From Gonapodya sp. JEL0774 (Eukaryota > Monoblepharomycota > Monoblepharidomycetes > Monoblepharidales > Gonapodyaceae): DNA of 64,000 bases. Under the pieces are notes generated by a model. It worked only from the letters and a program-made list of their open reading frames with translations, was not told the origin of the DNA and made no database searches. The DNA lies in NCBI GenBank assembly GCA_027604505.1, contig JADIIX010000020.1, forward strand, positions 43,356 to 107,355. The letters are read 5' to 3'. Made by a program: the position numbers and the translations under genes. Below, piece by piece: positions 14,101-25,589 of this stretch; position 1 is the first letter of the stretch, and the number at the start of each line of letters is the position of its first letter.

Positions 14101-16615
14101 AGGATGGAGATGGTAAACACAAATTTGCACCATTTCCGCTCCCGATAATCCAACGTTGGTGTTTTCATCTGTGATCAGTGATCATATCACTGTCAGCAAG
14201 GCAAGCAGACGCTTTTGTGCCCGATTTAAGCAACCGATCTAGAATCATTTTGGAGGGCTCAGTGATTGACACGTGAGTTTGTTTTCAATAGCAAACTCCA
14301 ATGCTCAATAGCAAACTCCAAAACAATGACCATTCGCTCTCTTCAACTTCCAGAGGCGTGGGAGTGCCAGAAGAACATCGGAAGAAAGTCAGTGATTGTT
14401 TCATTTATTTGCCTTTACAGGATGATAAAGAATCGCCTGTCTTTCGCAAGCTTTTCGTTAAGTTTTCCCAGGCCGACGCTTCGATAACCCGAAAGTTCGG
14501 TGGAACTGGACTAGGTTAGTTATGAAATTTAGAAACGAATACTGGATTCAAGCGATTTGGAATGCGCCCTTTTTAAGGTTTGGCAATTGTGAAAAAGCTG
14601 ACTGCACTGATGGAAGGCGATGTATGGGTGGAAGGTGAGTGTACCGCGTATGGATCACTTTGCCCTCAGGGTAATCTTTCTGCTCTCCAGAGAATACTGA
14701 AGCAAATAAGGGCTCAGTGTTTCGGTTCAGAATAGCTTTGGAGGGATACCGGGAGGGCGACTGGGACATGAAGTCCCGACCATCACCGCCTCTTCCCGCA
14801 AATCCCTCGTTTGACGCCAAACATGTTTGGTGTGTAGACTCTCATGAGCGGAATCTTCAAGGGCTCGCCAGTACATTGGAAGCAACTGGATGTCGAAACT
14901 TTTCGATGTCCCACTCTCTATCCCAATTCCTTTCTGTCATTGGAAGCTCAACGTCAACGTTAGGGAGTCCCTCCTCTCCTCCAACCTGTCATGGAATCAT
15001 TGTTGACATGCGCACAATTGTAGAAAAAGAGGAAATCTCTGTACTTCGGCGTTTCCTTGCTCGGTGGCCTGATTCGCCCAAACGAATTATGTTACTATGT
15101 GAGACCATCTTTCAGTTTCTAAAACTTTTAGTATATAGGTCTTACTCTTTGTTTAACCAATACGCCTGCAGGTAGCCCTTCTCTTCAAAAGCTCGCAAGG
15201 AGGCAAATTGGGTACGTTTCGACTAGCTATCCACAAAAATTGTTTGTGCAGTGTGTGTTCAGCATTTTTCGTGTTGGTTGGCAGGTACTTGAGCACGAGA
15301 ATAACTTCGGGAGGGGGCCCGACGTCCGAGTCTCTTGTGATGGCCACGAAACCCGTCAAGTATTCTATTCTCTGGAAATTCTTGATGGGTCTTCCCACAG
15401 GGCCAGTGGGCATAAATATTGGGTTACTCGAAAGCTCTAACTTGAACTCCAACAACGCATATGCCAAACAAGTATTTTTAGACAGATCATTGGCCACCTC
15501 TGAAACTACAGCCGAACCAAACGCTCTGTCTTCCCAAAGTCAACTAAATCGCATGGACTCTCCACTTTATCTGAACATGTTGAACCCGCTGTCCGAAGAC
15601 CAGTTCAAGTCGGCTTCGCCACCTACTCGTGTTTCCCGAGCACCCCAACAACCTCCGACACCTGGAAGTTACATAACTGCCAGTCCAGGTAGTACAACTT
15701 CATCGAATGACTTCTCCTTGGCGACCTTTGCGGGACCCAATCGAGATTCCCAGAGCCCTCGGGACTACTTTTCATTTCAGCCCAAAACTTCGCGTGCAAC
15801 CTCTATCCAAACTCCAGGGCACCAGTCAGAGACGTATAACAATAGATTTGACGAACGGGAGCAGTCACGGGGGACCGTTGAATTACGTGGTCCGGAGTCA
15901 GCACTGCCCCCAAGAGTTCCTGTCCTGAACACAACACCAAAGCCCCTAATGGTGACATTGAGCCAGTCGAACAGTGAGGTCCCATTGCCGACATTCAATG
16001 TTTTGATTGTGGAGGGTGAGTGGGTAATGTCGTTTACCTTCACGAGTTCTCAATCTTCTCCTCTCTGAAGACAATCAAATCAACCAAATGGTGACCGGCA
16101 GAATTCTGCAAAAGCTTGGGCAAAAGTTCGAGGTTGCGGAGGATGGATTGAAAGCCCTCCGATTGTTTCAGCAGGGGCGCACATTTGATATTGTGCTAAT
16201 GGATATATCAATGCCGCAGGTGAGTTAGAATCGCCATTAATTTTAGCATGTAATGCTGACTATTGGGTAGATGGATGGATACATATGCGCCAGAGAAATT
16301 CGAAAGCTGCTTGGTGGATCAAAACCTTGGATTGTTGCATTGACGTGAGATCCCCGTGATGCGGCACTGAGATTAGGATGTGTGACTCACTGCCACCGCT
16401 TTTAACTTTAGAGCAAATGCTCTGTACGATGACAGGGTGAGAGCTTTGGAGGCAGGGTCAGTGGTAGTTTCGCGAACGTCCCTTTACTTCGCTATAAATC
16501 TCATACTGAAAGCGATAACACACCTTTATATCATAGAATGAACGATTTTGTTCCAAAACCCGCGAAACAGTCCGATATTGTGGACGCCTTGATTCGGTAT
16601 CTGGAACAAACCTGA
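11193..16615 (+). CDS. Ethylene-receptor-like hybrid histidine kinase
   Basis: Membrane sensor kinase. The proposed N-terminus (ATG 11193) has a signal-like hydrophobic stretch and about 190 residues I do not recognise; how it joins the next exon is unclear. An ETR1-type three-helix domain follows: LDILIAIAYFSIPFE, intron, LIFFIRRAPHFPF, FGAFIASCGATHIVG, then KLATAAVSLFTAGALLIIIP. The Asp, Tyr, Ile, Pro, Ile, Cys and His used by ETR1 for copper/ethylene are all in place. A GAF-like region starts at LEAFRTITHRIR. The kinase has EFLAIM/SHEMRTPL (H box, split by an intron), IVVNLLSNACKFTP (N box), DTGVGVP (G1), FVKFSQAD (F) and GGTGLGLAIVKKL (G2). A degenerate receiver (about 14810-15200) and a 250-residue Ser/Pro linker lead to a complete receiver: NVLIVEDNQINQ, DIVLMDISMPQMDGY, IVALTANAL, FVPKPAK. 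Stop TGA 16613-16615. No frame breaks were seen. Confidence 0.92.
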
Positions 16616-16789
16616 AGAGCCCGCATCTAATCACATCGCATTGTCTAACTCACGTAAATAGGTCAACCACGTACATAAACGGAAGCCATCATGGAATGTA
16701 CGGAGCTTCTACGGCGGTTTGCATCACCGTATTACTGTAATCAATTTTATGTATGTACAAAGAGGAAGTTACATCAGGAAGATCTTCCT

Positions 16790-17464
16790 TCATCCATGAC
16801 CATGATGCGGCAAAGGTCCCTCAATCATCTGTGTTGTAGAAGGCGTGGAAGTCGATTGAGCATGGCGCCCTGTAGTTAGCTCCGGCTTGAGTGAATAGTA
16901 TGTAAGGTCCAGGGGATGGCACTCTCTTTTACAGAGCCCCACTTACCGTCTTGTATCGGTGCAGAAAAGTCTTCATGGTAGCCGCATACATATCAAACCC
17001 TAGAGCCTCCATCGCCCAGACGATGTCATCACCGTTCACCGTCTTCCGGGTATCGTTGATACACCGTTCGGCAGCTGGGGTCCTCCATGGCACCATATTA
17101 CAGCAACAGGCCAAAATTCATAAAAGTCAATAGTCATGGAAGCTGAGTAGAAGAATATCTGGTTGGGGAAACGCAGGACTTGCCTGAACTTCGACTCACC
17201 TTCGCTCGATACGAAGGCGACAAACTCGCTAACACACTCCTGCATGCATTCTTTTGCCTCCTTCGATATCTTTGCACTCTCAGGCAATGCGTTTTTCATG
17301 ATGCGCGCGACATTGGCCACCGGAAGCAATCGATCGTGATCCTGTACTTTTTCTCCAGATTGCCGGCCACTCTCCACCCCTCCACCATCTTCTGGAGCCA
17401 AAAATTGGCTTATGTGATCGTCCGGTAGGGGTGATAAATGCGAGAGACCGGCGGATTGGTCCAT
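16790..17464 (-). CDS. NF-YB / Hap3 histone-fold subunit of the CCAAT-binding factor
   Basis: Histone-fold subunit that dimerises with NF-YC and joins NF-YA to bind CCAAT boxes. The ATG at 17464 (minus) opens about 45 acidic/polar residues, then the NF-YB core DRLLPVANVARIMKNALP, AKISKEAKECMQECVSEFV and AFVSSE. A short intron separates this from ERCINDTRKTVNGDDIVWAM, EALGFDMYAATMKTFLHRY. The exon then meets a GTAAGT donor at about 16952. The next exon, starting near 16875, adds a Thr/Ser/His tail ending ..LPHHGHG with TGA at 16790-16792. Without that splice the frame would end five residues on, so the tail is likely but inferred. It converges on the ethylene-receptor-like kinase (about 175 bases between stops). 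Confidence 0.9.
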
Positions 17465-17994
17465 CAGGTGTGATTACTCTTGTGGTGGATGCATACATGG
17501 CTTACTGTCCTCCAGGTTTTTGGTAGGTGCCCCCCAATCCACCCTCCCCTCAAGGCGCCCCATTCCCATCTCCTATCTCCCTCCACAGCCCCCACCTTCC
17601 CACAAAGGTATCCGTTTGCTTCCCGCTCAAACCTTCGGCGTACCCTCTTACTTACCTTACACGCCGCCACGTGCCGTGCCCACAGAGTTGCGCGTTCTTG
17701 TTCACGGCGAGGGGAGGGGAGGCCGGGGTGACTGCTGATACTGAGGACGGAGACATATTCTTGGTGATCGTATTCTACCTTTTCTGAACATCCCCTTTTC
17801 TTCAGCGCTGAAATGGGATACTAGCATACAATTGTCGCACGCAGACGTCTTTGCGGGGAAGAATTAGAGATCACTCAAGAATCTTTGTTGAGTGATGGTC
17901 TTCTTTTGTTTCCCTTCCTCTCCCCATTCCGTGGAGATGAAGATCAAGGTGATTCTCTTATTCTCAGGAATCTGATTTCAAATGCCACATTTCC
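17465..17994. other. Intergenic, NF-YB upstream region and nitrate reductase 3' flank
   Basis: This 530-base gap holds the upstream region of NF-YB and the 3' flank of the nitrate reductase pseudogene. Several overlapping open frames exist at 17480-17790, but they are pyrimidine-rich and none resembles a known protein. No RNA gene or repeat was recognised. Confidence 0.4.
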
Positions 17995-20900
17995 TTAGAA
18001 TTCAAACAAATGGTCCTCGTCGTAGCCAATCTCCTGCAACAATGGCTTCGCAGCTTTTTCAAAAAGGCCTGGTGGTCCACTGAGGAGCCCTATGGTATCT
18101 GGATGGGGTTCAAAGAGTTTGTCCTTCAACATTCTCGCAGTAAATTTTCCGTAGCTGCCAGTCCATCCGGGTAGACTCCCTGGCTTTTCGTATGGTGAAC
18201 CTGAAATCGCCCAGCTGAAGCCTTCGTCAACTCATCGAGCTCAGACCGGAGAAGAATATCCCCAACCGTTTTGTTGGGGAAACGATTCTGACGTGGGCTT
18301 GGTCGCTCCTATCCAGAACGATCGCCCTCGCCAATTCTGGTTTTAGCAAACCTGTACCTCCAGCAACTGCTGCTTTTTAGAAGCTGCAACCACCCGATTT
18401 GCCCACAAATAAGAATGCTGGACATCAAAGTTTCCTCTTCCCTGGTATCGTATATCTACAGTACAGGACGGTACTTATCAATGCAAAACTCAACTTTATC
18501 ACATTACAAACCTCCACTGGGACCTCGGACCATCATGCGATTCTCTTTCCGATCGGCCCCGCTGGGATTTACTCGAGTCTCAAGAATTTGAGACATCGCT
18601 CCCTTTTCGTAGATCTTGATAACAAGCTCAAAAGTTCCATCATCTTCGTCCAGTGTCACGGGACTGATTGGAGTGTAACTGTTGCATCACGACAATCGAT
18701 CAAAGATATATATCTTCCCTTTCGATATGGCAAAACAAACGGTCGAATCACAAGCCGATCTGTATCCTGTGGATCTTGATGAGCGGCGAGCTCGATGTGT
18801 TGCCCAACAGGAAGCCATAGTCGGTTGTTCTCGCGATCTGGAAGTCCGAGCCTCATTACATGTGTCAAAATAATACAACACGGGCGTGCATTCCTGTGTA
18901 ATCTGTAAGCATAGGCTTGCTGACAATATACCTGAATCTCCGAGTATCGTGCGAGATGTCTTCTCGTGAGACAAACTTGAGTGGCGTCCACCTCCGAGGA
19001 TGAATGGCAACAATCTTCCCATCTGGAGTGACTTGAGGCTGGCGAGTGCAATCTAAAGTGAAGCTGTTAACTTCTTGTGTCAGAAATTGCACGCAGTGAG
19101 GATTGCAAACCCGAAAAATGGTCTTTCCTCTCCTGTTTGGCGAGGGTCCCAATTACAAAATTTTCTTTCATGCGTTTTGCATCATCAGCATGAATGCCCA
19201 TAAATTCTTCCGTCGCGTCGCCGCCAGCATTCATGAGTATGGGTCCGGCACCTCCAGGATGACGAGAAAGGAACGACGTAACGTCGTAGACACCTCCAGC
19301 GATTACAATCCAGCACGATGACTGCGACTTGTGATTTTCGAGCTCGGATTGCTGCATCAAAACGTTGTTAGAGCATGTCTACTGTTTGTGAACCCCCAAA
19401 ACAAACGGTAACCTGCAGATTGTTATTTTATCCGGGCGGGCCCTGATCAGTGAGCTTTGCGTGTCGGTGCCGGCTACCTTCTTCAGCCATCCACCTTCTT
19501 TGGTTCCTAATGGTGCGGTGCGGGAACAAACTTGTAAGATGAGGTGAGAGGGAACGGGCGATTGAAAAACTGACCTGGAACCACATGGTGTAAAAATAGG
19601 AGATATGGGGGACGTCCATCTTCCTCCCGAAGCTCCACTTGGACGCGATAAAGGGAGTTATTCATCATTCCTTGTAAGCTCCTGTTTCATTTCATCTCAA
19701 ACCATGTCATCTGTCAGATAACGAAATCATGATCGCACTTACCATTCGAAGTTCTCAGGCTGCCTGTTGCCAGAAGAATCTGTGGCTCGCACAATCACCT
19801 CTGTGCACCGAAGAAGCCGCCAAAGCTCGACCTCGAGTGTCCAGTGGACCCAACCCCACCATTTACTTGAGTGTCGCCGACCCCCAACATAAGTTCTGTG
19901 CACCAACCCAATTTCCACCACCATCGAGGGAGAGTGCCACCGAGTTGACCTTATTACCATTCCCGGTATAAGCAAATCCTCGGAAGGTTACGTGTTTTTT
20001 TCCGCTTAGGCTCCTTATGTCGATCATGGCATCGTTGACGGGATGAGAGATGACTTGAAACAACAATGTCAGTCTTTCATCCCGAACAATCAAGATGAGG
20101 AATCTCACCGCTTTGAATGCTGTTTTGATACAATGTGTGCTCTGGCTGGAAAAGAGAAAAGGGGGACAATCATTGAATTCAGGAAACTTCGGTCTGAACA
20201 CATTATCTCACGTTTGCATAATGTCCTTCCTTTTCTGCTTGCTCGTCAGAAGATACCCATGAAGGTAAAACTTCCGACAGAAAAGTTCTGGGTTCAATAA
20301 TGTGCAAGGTTCAGAGAACACTAGTCAGACTACGCACGCAAGTTGACATGCCACTGAAACCAGTTCGTGCTTATGTGATCGCTAATTGTGATCTTCTTGA
20401 GCCACTTTACTTGTCTTCCTCCAACCATTCCTATTTAGATGATGCCCACGTTGAAAGATCTTCTAGTCCGCTAAATCGACATTGACTTGCCGGGTATAAT
20501 CACACGCAGTGGAGCATCATGGTCGGGTGGAAGTGGCTCCACGCCATTCATTTGATAAGCGACAAGACAATCGTTCGTGGGATCGATTGCATAGTCAAGA
20601 GGAATGCTTGTAGCATATGTTGTTTCGTTGTGCACTGCGTTCATGGTGTTCAATTTCCTGGTCAAGGACAGTCAGCTGAAAAACTCACGGTGGTCACAAG
20701 AATCAAAGGACACATGTAAGCCATCAACAGATTCATCTACTCCAACATGAACTAGAAGGGTTTAGGAGGAATATCCCTCCCCATTGTGCACATGACACAG
20801 CACCGGCAGGTCCAAAGTTGCTCCCTGTTGTTTGTCGCCTCTTGAAATTGTGACGTGTTTGTCAATGGAAGCTTCTCTCTACCAGAAAATATCAAGCTCA

Positions 20901-21400
20901 AGTACCTGGTTAATATCTTTTCTTCGATTTTCGTTACACCCAAACGCATCAGGAATGTGGACGATCGCCCGCAAGCCCTTGATCTCCTCCACACTAAGCT
21001 CGCATAGGCTCGTCACAGAACCCGTAATTTCAATCTTGTGTTTGGATTGCTCTTCGAAAGACAAACTGGGAATTTTTGGAACCGGTCCATGGTTACGTAC
21101 GTAATGTAGGTTTCGTGGAGTAATGAGCCCCGATTCTACCAGTAGCTTGGAGGGTGGCTCTGCATTAAGCTGGATACCTACCCGTTGTCCTTGAAATGCC
21201 GTTCTGTTGGAGTCCTCTGGGAAAGGTTCATACATACTGACATACCGAATGAGATTGCCACATCGATCCACCCAGAAGTCGGGAGTCTTCTCGTCCTCTT
21301 CTTGCCTTTTTACCAAAAAACGTCTTTCCAGTCATCGCGAGCAGTCCTCTTTACCCCTCGATCATCCAAAGTTGAAGTCGATCCATCAACTTCAACTATT
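17995..21400 (-). pseudogene. Nitrate reductase (Moco - cyt b5 - FAD/NADH type), disrupted
   Basis: Assimilatory eukaryotic nitrate reductase read leftwards. Moco domain: TPDFWVDRCGNLIRY, LITPRNLHYVRNHGPVPK, CNENRRKDIN (the molybdenum-ligand Cys), then SNFGPAGAVS..QWGG, YATSIPLDYAIDPTND, VAYQMNG..LPPDHDAPLRV. Dimer domain: HPVNDAMIDIRSL, GFAYTGNGNKVNSVALSLD, WWGWVHWTLEVEL, MMNNSLYRVQVEL. Cytochrome b5: SQSSCWIVIAGGVYDVTSFL, RHPGGAGPILMNAGG, GIHADDAK (both haem His). FAD/NAD domain: SREDISHDTRRFR, LPVGQHIEL, YTPISPV, AGGTG, SGPPGLF, ending LFEF with TAA at 17995-17997. Apparent +1 shifts lie at 20758-20760 and 19907-19909, a -1 at 18280-18282, an in-frame TAA at 18377-18379, and a small out-of-frame loss near 18220-18240. 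No intron model resolves them. The 5' exon near 21400 is unsettled. No nitrate transporter or nitrite reductase is nearby. Confidence 0.82.
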
Positions 21401-21580
21401 TTCAGCTTCGATCAAAGTGCGGCTAGCTGGAATCGACTCCATCTCACTTTCATGAAAACGGAGACTCTGAACTTTTATCTTCACAGGGAACACCGAATCA
21501 CTCAAATTACGCCATGTTGGCTCGTGCACGCCTTACACAAACCTCGAAAGAGAATTCTAAAGTATACTGTACAAAACTCC

Positions 21581-24500
21581 TCAAGTACCCTCAAAAAACT
21601 GCTTGACTTCATTTGCGTAAATCAGTATTTTTCTTTCCTCTATCTCATCCGCGAGGGACGCATCCGAATCCAAGCTCTCGAGAGCACCCAAATCCCTCTC
21701 CCTTTTTGTCATTCCCAGCGAACCACTTTTACTAGCCCCATTACCAGCACCGGGATAACTCAAATGTCCGTTTGCATGGAGGAACCAGTACACGTGGTAA
21801 AACACAGCCAGGTCGTTGGTACCGCGAGCAACCTCCAGGAATCTAGATGGGCGCACCTGTCCAATAGTCCCAACACGAAGAGACTCTGCTGCGCCACCCG
21901 TCATTGGTACGAATGAGCTTTGCTTCCAATTCTTTCCGTGACTTGGCCTCGGACTCCCTGTCCCACTGCCCTGTCCCCTTCCGGGTAAACTCAATCCACT
22001 TCCACCGAGCCCTTTTACGAGTCCCTTGCTATGTGCTAGACGCAGAGCATCAATAGGTTTCCCGAGTCTCAATAATTCCTCAACATAATGTGCGTCCGCG
22101 TCGGGGTCTCCAACCGAACCGCCATTGTTCTTCGACCATGCCCTTGCGTATCTCAGCACGTTACGCTCCAACCACCTTAGGGTCTGGGCCTTTGGATCTC
22201 CTCCAGCACCCACTGGCGGCGGACTAATAGCCCTGTCTTCGAAAGCCCCCCTTCCAGAAACAGTTTGTCCTGCAGCGGTTTCCTCAGCAGCCGCGGCGGC
22301 GTCCCCTATGAGTCTTGCCACGTTGTCCGAAGGCTCCAGGACACGATTTGCAACGTAATCTTCAAGTCGCAGGAGGTCGTTTGTGGCAATGAGCAATTGG
22401 ACAAGATGAGGTGTGAATTGGGGCATAAGAGGCAGGAGAGATATGTAGACGTGGAGGCGAATGTCCGAGGGATATAGCTAGTGCACAAGAAGAGCAAAGA
22501 TGTGGTGTGTGCATCATGCCAGGCTCTAGGACCCTGCTTCGCCATATCCTGTAGAGGAACACGACACCGAGAACCCACCTTGCCTCCTTCCTTTAATCCA
22601 CACTCAACGGCCTCGACGACATCCCGCCATCCTATCCGCGCATCAGTCTCTGGAACTGGCCTCTCTACTCCTTCCACCCACAATTCCTCTAGATTGACTA
22701 CCTCGTTGTCCCTGCCCGCCTCTGCGTCATCCAACGAGTCGGAAACACACGTCCGCAATTCCTCTATACTCTCCACCACATCTCTAGGAGGTGCCGCCAT
22801 CCTCGCAACACGTTCTCGAAGTACACCTTTGACTGCTTCAGCTCGCCCTCGAAGCCGCCGCCATAGCATAACGGCTCCGATGTCACGAGGGGATCGAGGT
22901 GAAGTGGTGGAAGGGAACTGCCCCAAAGTCGAGACAGATGTAGTGAACGACACGCGGTGCTGATACATCGCACGGGCAAGGAGCGGAAGGTCGAGGCGGA
23001 GGAAGAGGATGCTGCCTGCAGCGGGGTGGGGGAGGTATGGCGTGGAGGGAGGGGGTGGATTCGTTGGATCTGCGAGGGACACGTAGGGGTCGGGTTGTTC
23101 AGGAGAAGAGGTTAGCGTGGTGAGAGCAAGTGGGCCGAATTTCGGGTCAAGAAGGAGGGTTGTCTGTCAATGAGAGGGGGGTGACAAAAGAAATAAAGTC
23201 CGCCAGGTGTTTGGTGACATATGAGCAAACGCGACGGAGCCTCATTCCATTTGATGTCTTCCCAGACCCTTAAGAACTCACCCTCCCCCTGACATCATGT
23301 ACTAATACTACACCATCCACCACAGGTCCTACCACCCACATTCCATCCCCCACCTCCCATGCCCCCACTTCTTCCACCTTTCCTTTTCCCACACTCCACA
23401 AAGAAACTCTACCACCCACGGTTCCTACAACCCAGCAACGGTTGTACGCCACGAAAGACGCAAAGTGTCGGCGAAGAGGGCGAGGGCCGGGAGGTAGAGG
23501 GAGGGGCGGCATTAGTGTGAATGGGGCACCCGGAGGAAAATGATAGAGAAGGAGGCGGTTGGGATGAGAGTCAGAAGAAAGAAGGAGGAGGCGTGCCGGT
23601 GACTTCCATAAAGAAGGGGCAGAGATGTAAGCTTTCGGTCAGGACTGTCTGTGGCGCAAAGCATAGCATGGCCGAAGCGAGACACAGCAAGTTGCCCCCG
23701 GCACTCCATGCATGTGTCTCTCGTGTTGCCATAAGATCTGCACGTCACGTTCCTTGACTGTTACCCTCCCAGAAAAACGGGCCGAACTCAAAGTGCCCCC
23801 GCTTAAACTGTCCCCTCGTGGAGCGGCCACAAACATCCTCAACTCACCGACCACCCATACCACCCCACCTGCACCTTTACTTGCTTGCCCACCACCCATC
23901 TGCCCCCGCTCCTGCTCCACCTGTGCCACTCCACGCCCGTTGTCGCCACGACTATCAACTCCTTTTCCGCCAGCCACTCGCATCCTAAAAGAGCTTCTGA
24001 GGATTTCGCAGGTCTGGTTACGGAGTGGGCAGGGACGAGAGAAGGTAGGAGGAGTAGCTCCAGGGATTTGGGGGAGCGGAGGAGGGCCAGCAATGTCGAA
24101 GGCGGGTTGAGTTTGAGTGAGCGAACATAGCCCTTGGAAGTGATACTGGAGTGCGCAGGTAGGTTTAATGAATGTCGAGAGGGGCTCAGCATTGCGCGAA
24201 CTGTGGTGAGACATGACACCAATAATGGTGGGCCATGAACTCACTTGAGTAGGGGACCGCGGCGAACGCGAGACTGCAGCTTTTCTTCCAAAGTACGAGC
24301 GTTTGCAATGTCCACACGACCGGATGAGGATATGAGCGATAGAGGCAAAGTATTTAATGCAGGAGGGGTGGACGGAGGGTTGGCTGCGGAGTTTGATGTG
24401 CCCATCGACAGAATGGAGGTTGTACTTCGAGCTGGTGTGGGTATGGAAGAACTTGTGTGTTGCGGAGCCGGCATGGAGGTTCCATTTGTCCCATTTGAAT

Positions 24501-25008
24501 AATCTGAAGCGAGAGCCAGGGCGAGAGAGTCGGCAAGAGCTGAGTTCGGCGTGTCTGGGATCGCGTTGGCATGGAGAGAGGCGACAAGACCAGTGTCACT
24601 CAATTCGCCGTACTTGTCGTCCCACTCCACGAGAGAGTGTGGATTCGCAACCAATCCGAATACCGACACCAGTGCGTCGTATTTTACGACTAAAACCCGA
24701 GGTCCCTGCCGTCCGCCAATGCCGTTGTCCTCCTGGCCCGCGTCTTCTCGCCGCCCTTCTTCCGATTCAATTTCATTAGGATTGAAGTTCCATTCTTCCT
24801 CTCGCCAGAATCCACCTTTCGCGGCGTCCGTCGACACTGTTCCTCTCCCGTGATTTCCCGCTCCTCTAGCAACAACATCGATGGCGTCGTCAAAGAGGAC
24901 CGATGTGAATTCGTTTCGGGCAGGTATATGGCAGGAGACAAAACTTTGGACCAGGCCATAGACATGTGGAACTCCCGAAAGCATTAGCTGCTGACGATTG
25001 GTCACCAT
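21581..25008 (-). CDS. RMC1 homologue (regulator of the Mon1-Ccz1 Rab7 exchange factor)
   Basis: Resembles animal RMC1 (C18orf8/Mic1), the third subunit of the metazoan Mon1-Ccz1 GEF that activates Rab7 on late endosomes. From the ATG at 25008: NEFTSVLFDDAIDVVARGAG matches the family start VNCVFFDEA..VFAVRSGG. A long Ser/Pro insert follows. A phase-2 intron with donor at 24246 then leads in frame to SKGYVRSLKLNPPSTLLALL, LLGCEWLAEKELIVVATTG and VEWHRW (N-terminal propeller). Further exons lie at 23270-23512 and 22500-23080. The C-terminal Mic1 domain is FTPHLVQLLIATNDLLRLE, YVEELLRLGKPIDALRLA, RPSRFLEVARGTNDLAVFYH and ANEVKQFFEG, with its stop at 21581. It is longer than the 657-residue human protein. 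Yeast lacks this subunit. Exon borders at 22.4-23.9 kb are approximate. Confidence 0.74.
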
Positions 25009-25497
25009 TTGCAGGAGTGGGATTGGTGTGAGGCACCCTCCGATCACAAGTGTCCAACAAAACCTAACTTGCATAAATATTCCAGTCCGACGATTCTTAC
25101 ACCTTTTCACGATTCTTGAGCCTGCGGATGCATCCCCATTGTCCGGCCGCTTTTCACTCATGTGGTTGATCTGAGCTGTTTCCCCGAATTGCTCCGCCTG
25201 TCCGTCCTTCACCTTCCAACAATCAGTTTCCAGAATTACGAGGGATTTAGCAAGTGCTAGTGATGCGTCTTTGAACTCAACAAAGTGCACGTTATATTGA
25301 TGACTGATCTCCCAGAATCCCTCCCGAGTAAGAACAAGACCAGAAAGTGTCCTGCCGTGGCGGCAAAGGTAGCGAAGTATGTATTTGATCTCATGGAGTG
25401 CCACGGTTTCGTGTTGGACTTGCTCCACTCTCCATACAGGGACTGAAGTAGCATAGTGTACACATGCTACGCATTGATGCGATGCATGGACCCCCAT
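25009..25497 (-). CDS. Unrecognised coding segment in frame with RMC1; possibly a separate gene
   Basis: From an ATG at 25497 an open frame reads about 163 residues straight into the proposed RMC1 start with no stop between. It contains VALHEIKYILRYLC, LSGLVLTREGFWEISHQYN, VHFVEFKDASLALAKSLVIL, then a polar stretch and IFMQVRFCWTLVIGG. RMC1 proteins do not normally have such an extension. The MGV start and the order of hydrophobic strands remind me faintly of Mediator subunit 20, but the similarity is too weak to name it. Either a separate gene ends here through a splice I cannot place (a GTAAGA donor lies near 25110), or RMC1 has an N-terminal extension. The plus-strand gene next door starts about 90 bases away. 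Confidence 0.3.
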
Positions 25498-25589
25498 TGT
25501 CGGTGAGAGATATCGAGCGCAGATTTTATGGGTCGCAAGGGAACTCCCTTTGACGCAGTCCCCTGGGGCATGGATAACGTGAATACTGG

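Noticed and set aside
14280-14325. Direct repeat CAATAGCAAACTCCAA, two copies
   Set aside because: Only two short copies inside an intron of the histidine kinase; likely slippage with no further significance.
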